The notes beneath the pieces were generated by a model. It saw only the letters and a program-made list of their open reading frames with translations. It was not told the DNA's origin and searched no databases. DNA of 36,439 nt, taken from Phytomonas francai. Lineage: Eukaryota; Euglenozoa; Kinetoplastea; Trypanosomatida; Trypanosomatidae. Made by a program: the position numbers and the translations under genes. The stretch's first letter is position 1, and each line of letters starts with the position of its first letter. This document shows, in pieces, positions 36,376 to 36,439 of this stretch. The DNA is taken from positions 126,913-163,351 of the forward strand of contig MJCC01000005.1 of the NCBI GenBank assembly GCA_001766655.1. Direction: 5' to 3'.

Positions 36376-36439
36376 CTGTTAATGAACAGAAACAGACACA
36401 TCAGATTCGCGAAAAGTTGTGGAGGAGGGAGGCGGGGGG
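36376..36439 (-). promoter_or_regulatory. Predicted trans-splice acceptor of the four-helix membrane protein
   Basis: At the right edge the minus strand begins with a C/T tract (opposite 36421-36439). No AG occurs until TTAACAG at 36376-36377, which leaves a leader of about 90 bases before the ATG at 36284 and decides between the two candidate starts. Confidence 0.55.

Overview
The window looks like nuclear DNA of a kinetoplastid protist, probably a trypanosomatid; I cannot name the genus. Every credible protein gene lies on the minus strand. The genes are long and I see no convincing intron. They are separated by AT-rich spacers full of microsatellites. Most starts are preceded, on the coding strand, by a pyrimidine tract and a first AG, the layout expected for spliced-leader trans-splicing of a polycistronic transcript. 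Several proteins fit kinetoplastid biology: a bacterial-type two-HKD cardiolipin synthase, long flagellar/cytoskeletal-looking proteins, and a large mitochondrial protein. TAA, TGA and TAG are all used as stops.

Layout in transcription order (right to left). A small four-helix membrane protein (35370-36284) comes first, then cardiolipin synthase (32762-35041). Next are a large presequence-bearing protein with repeated winged-helix-like units (28937-31969) and a STE7-type MAP kinase kinase (27540-28613). A 2035-codon coiled-coil protein interrupted by an assembly gap follows (20736-26843), then an unidentified 311-residue protein (19037-19972). After these come the ribosome-biogenesis helicase DBP10/DDX54 (16307-18772), CutA1 (15529-15855), a TPR plus multi-IQ protein (11383-15168) and an RCC1-propeller protein ending in a CaaX box (8392-10284). 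The left part holds a decayed pyroglutamyl-peptidase I (5899-6672), a thioredoxin-like/P-loop-kinase gene broken into two frames (2705-5253), an atypical E2 (1279-1761) and the start of a probable mitochondrial protein cut by the left edge (1-458).

The genes do not form one pathway, as is usual for a kinetoplastid gene cluster. Themes that recur are mitochondrial membranes, cytoskeleton/flagellum and signalling.

The most notable observations are the pyroglutamyl-peptidase relic (two in-frame TAG codons plus loss of the catalytic cysteine), the RPGR-like RCC1-CaaX protein, the one-base break in the thioredoxin/P-loop gene, the large insert in cardiolipin synthase, and sharply bounded GC-rich islands inside coding regions. 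I found no CRISPR array, tRNA, rRNA or mobile element, and nothing I would call a new multi-gene system.
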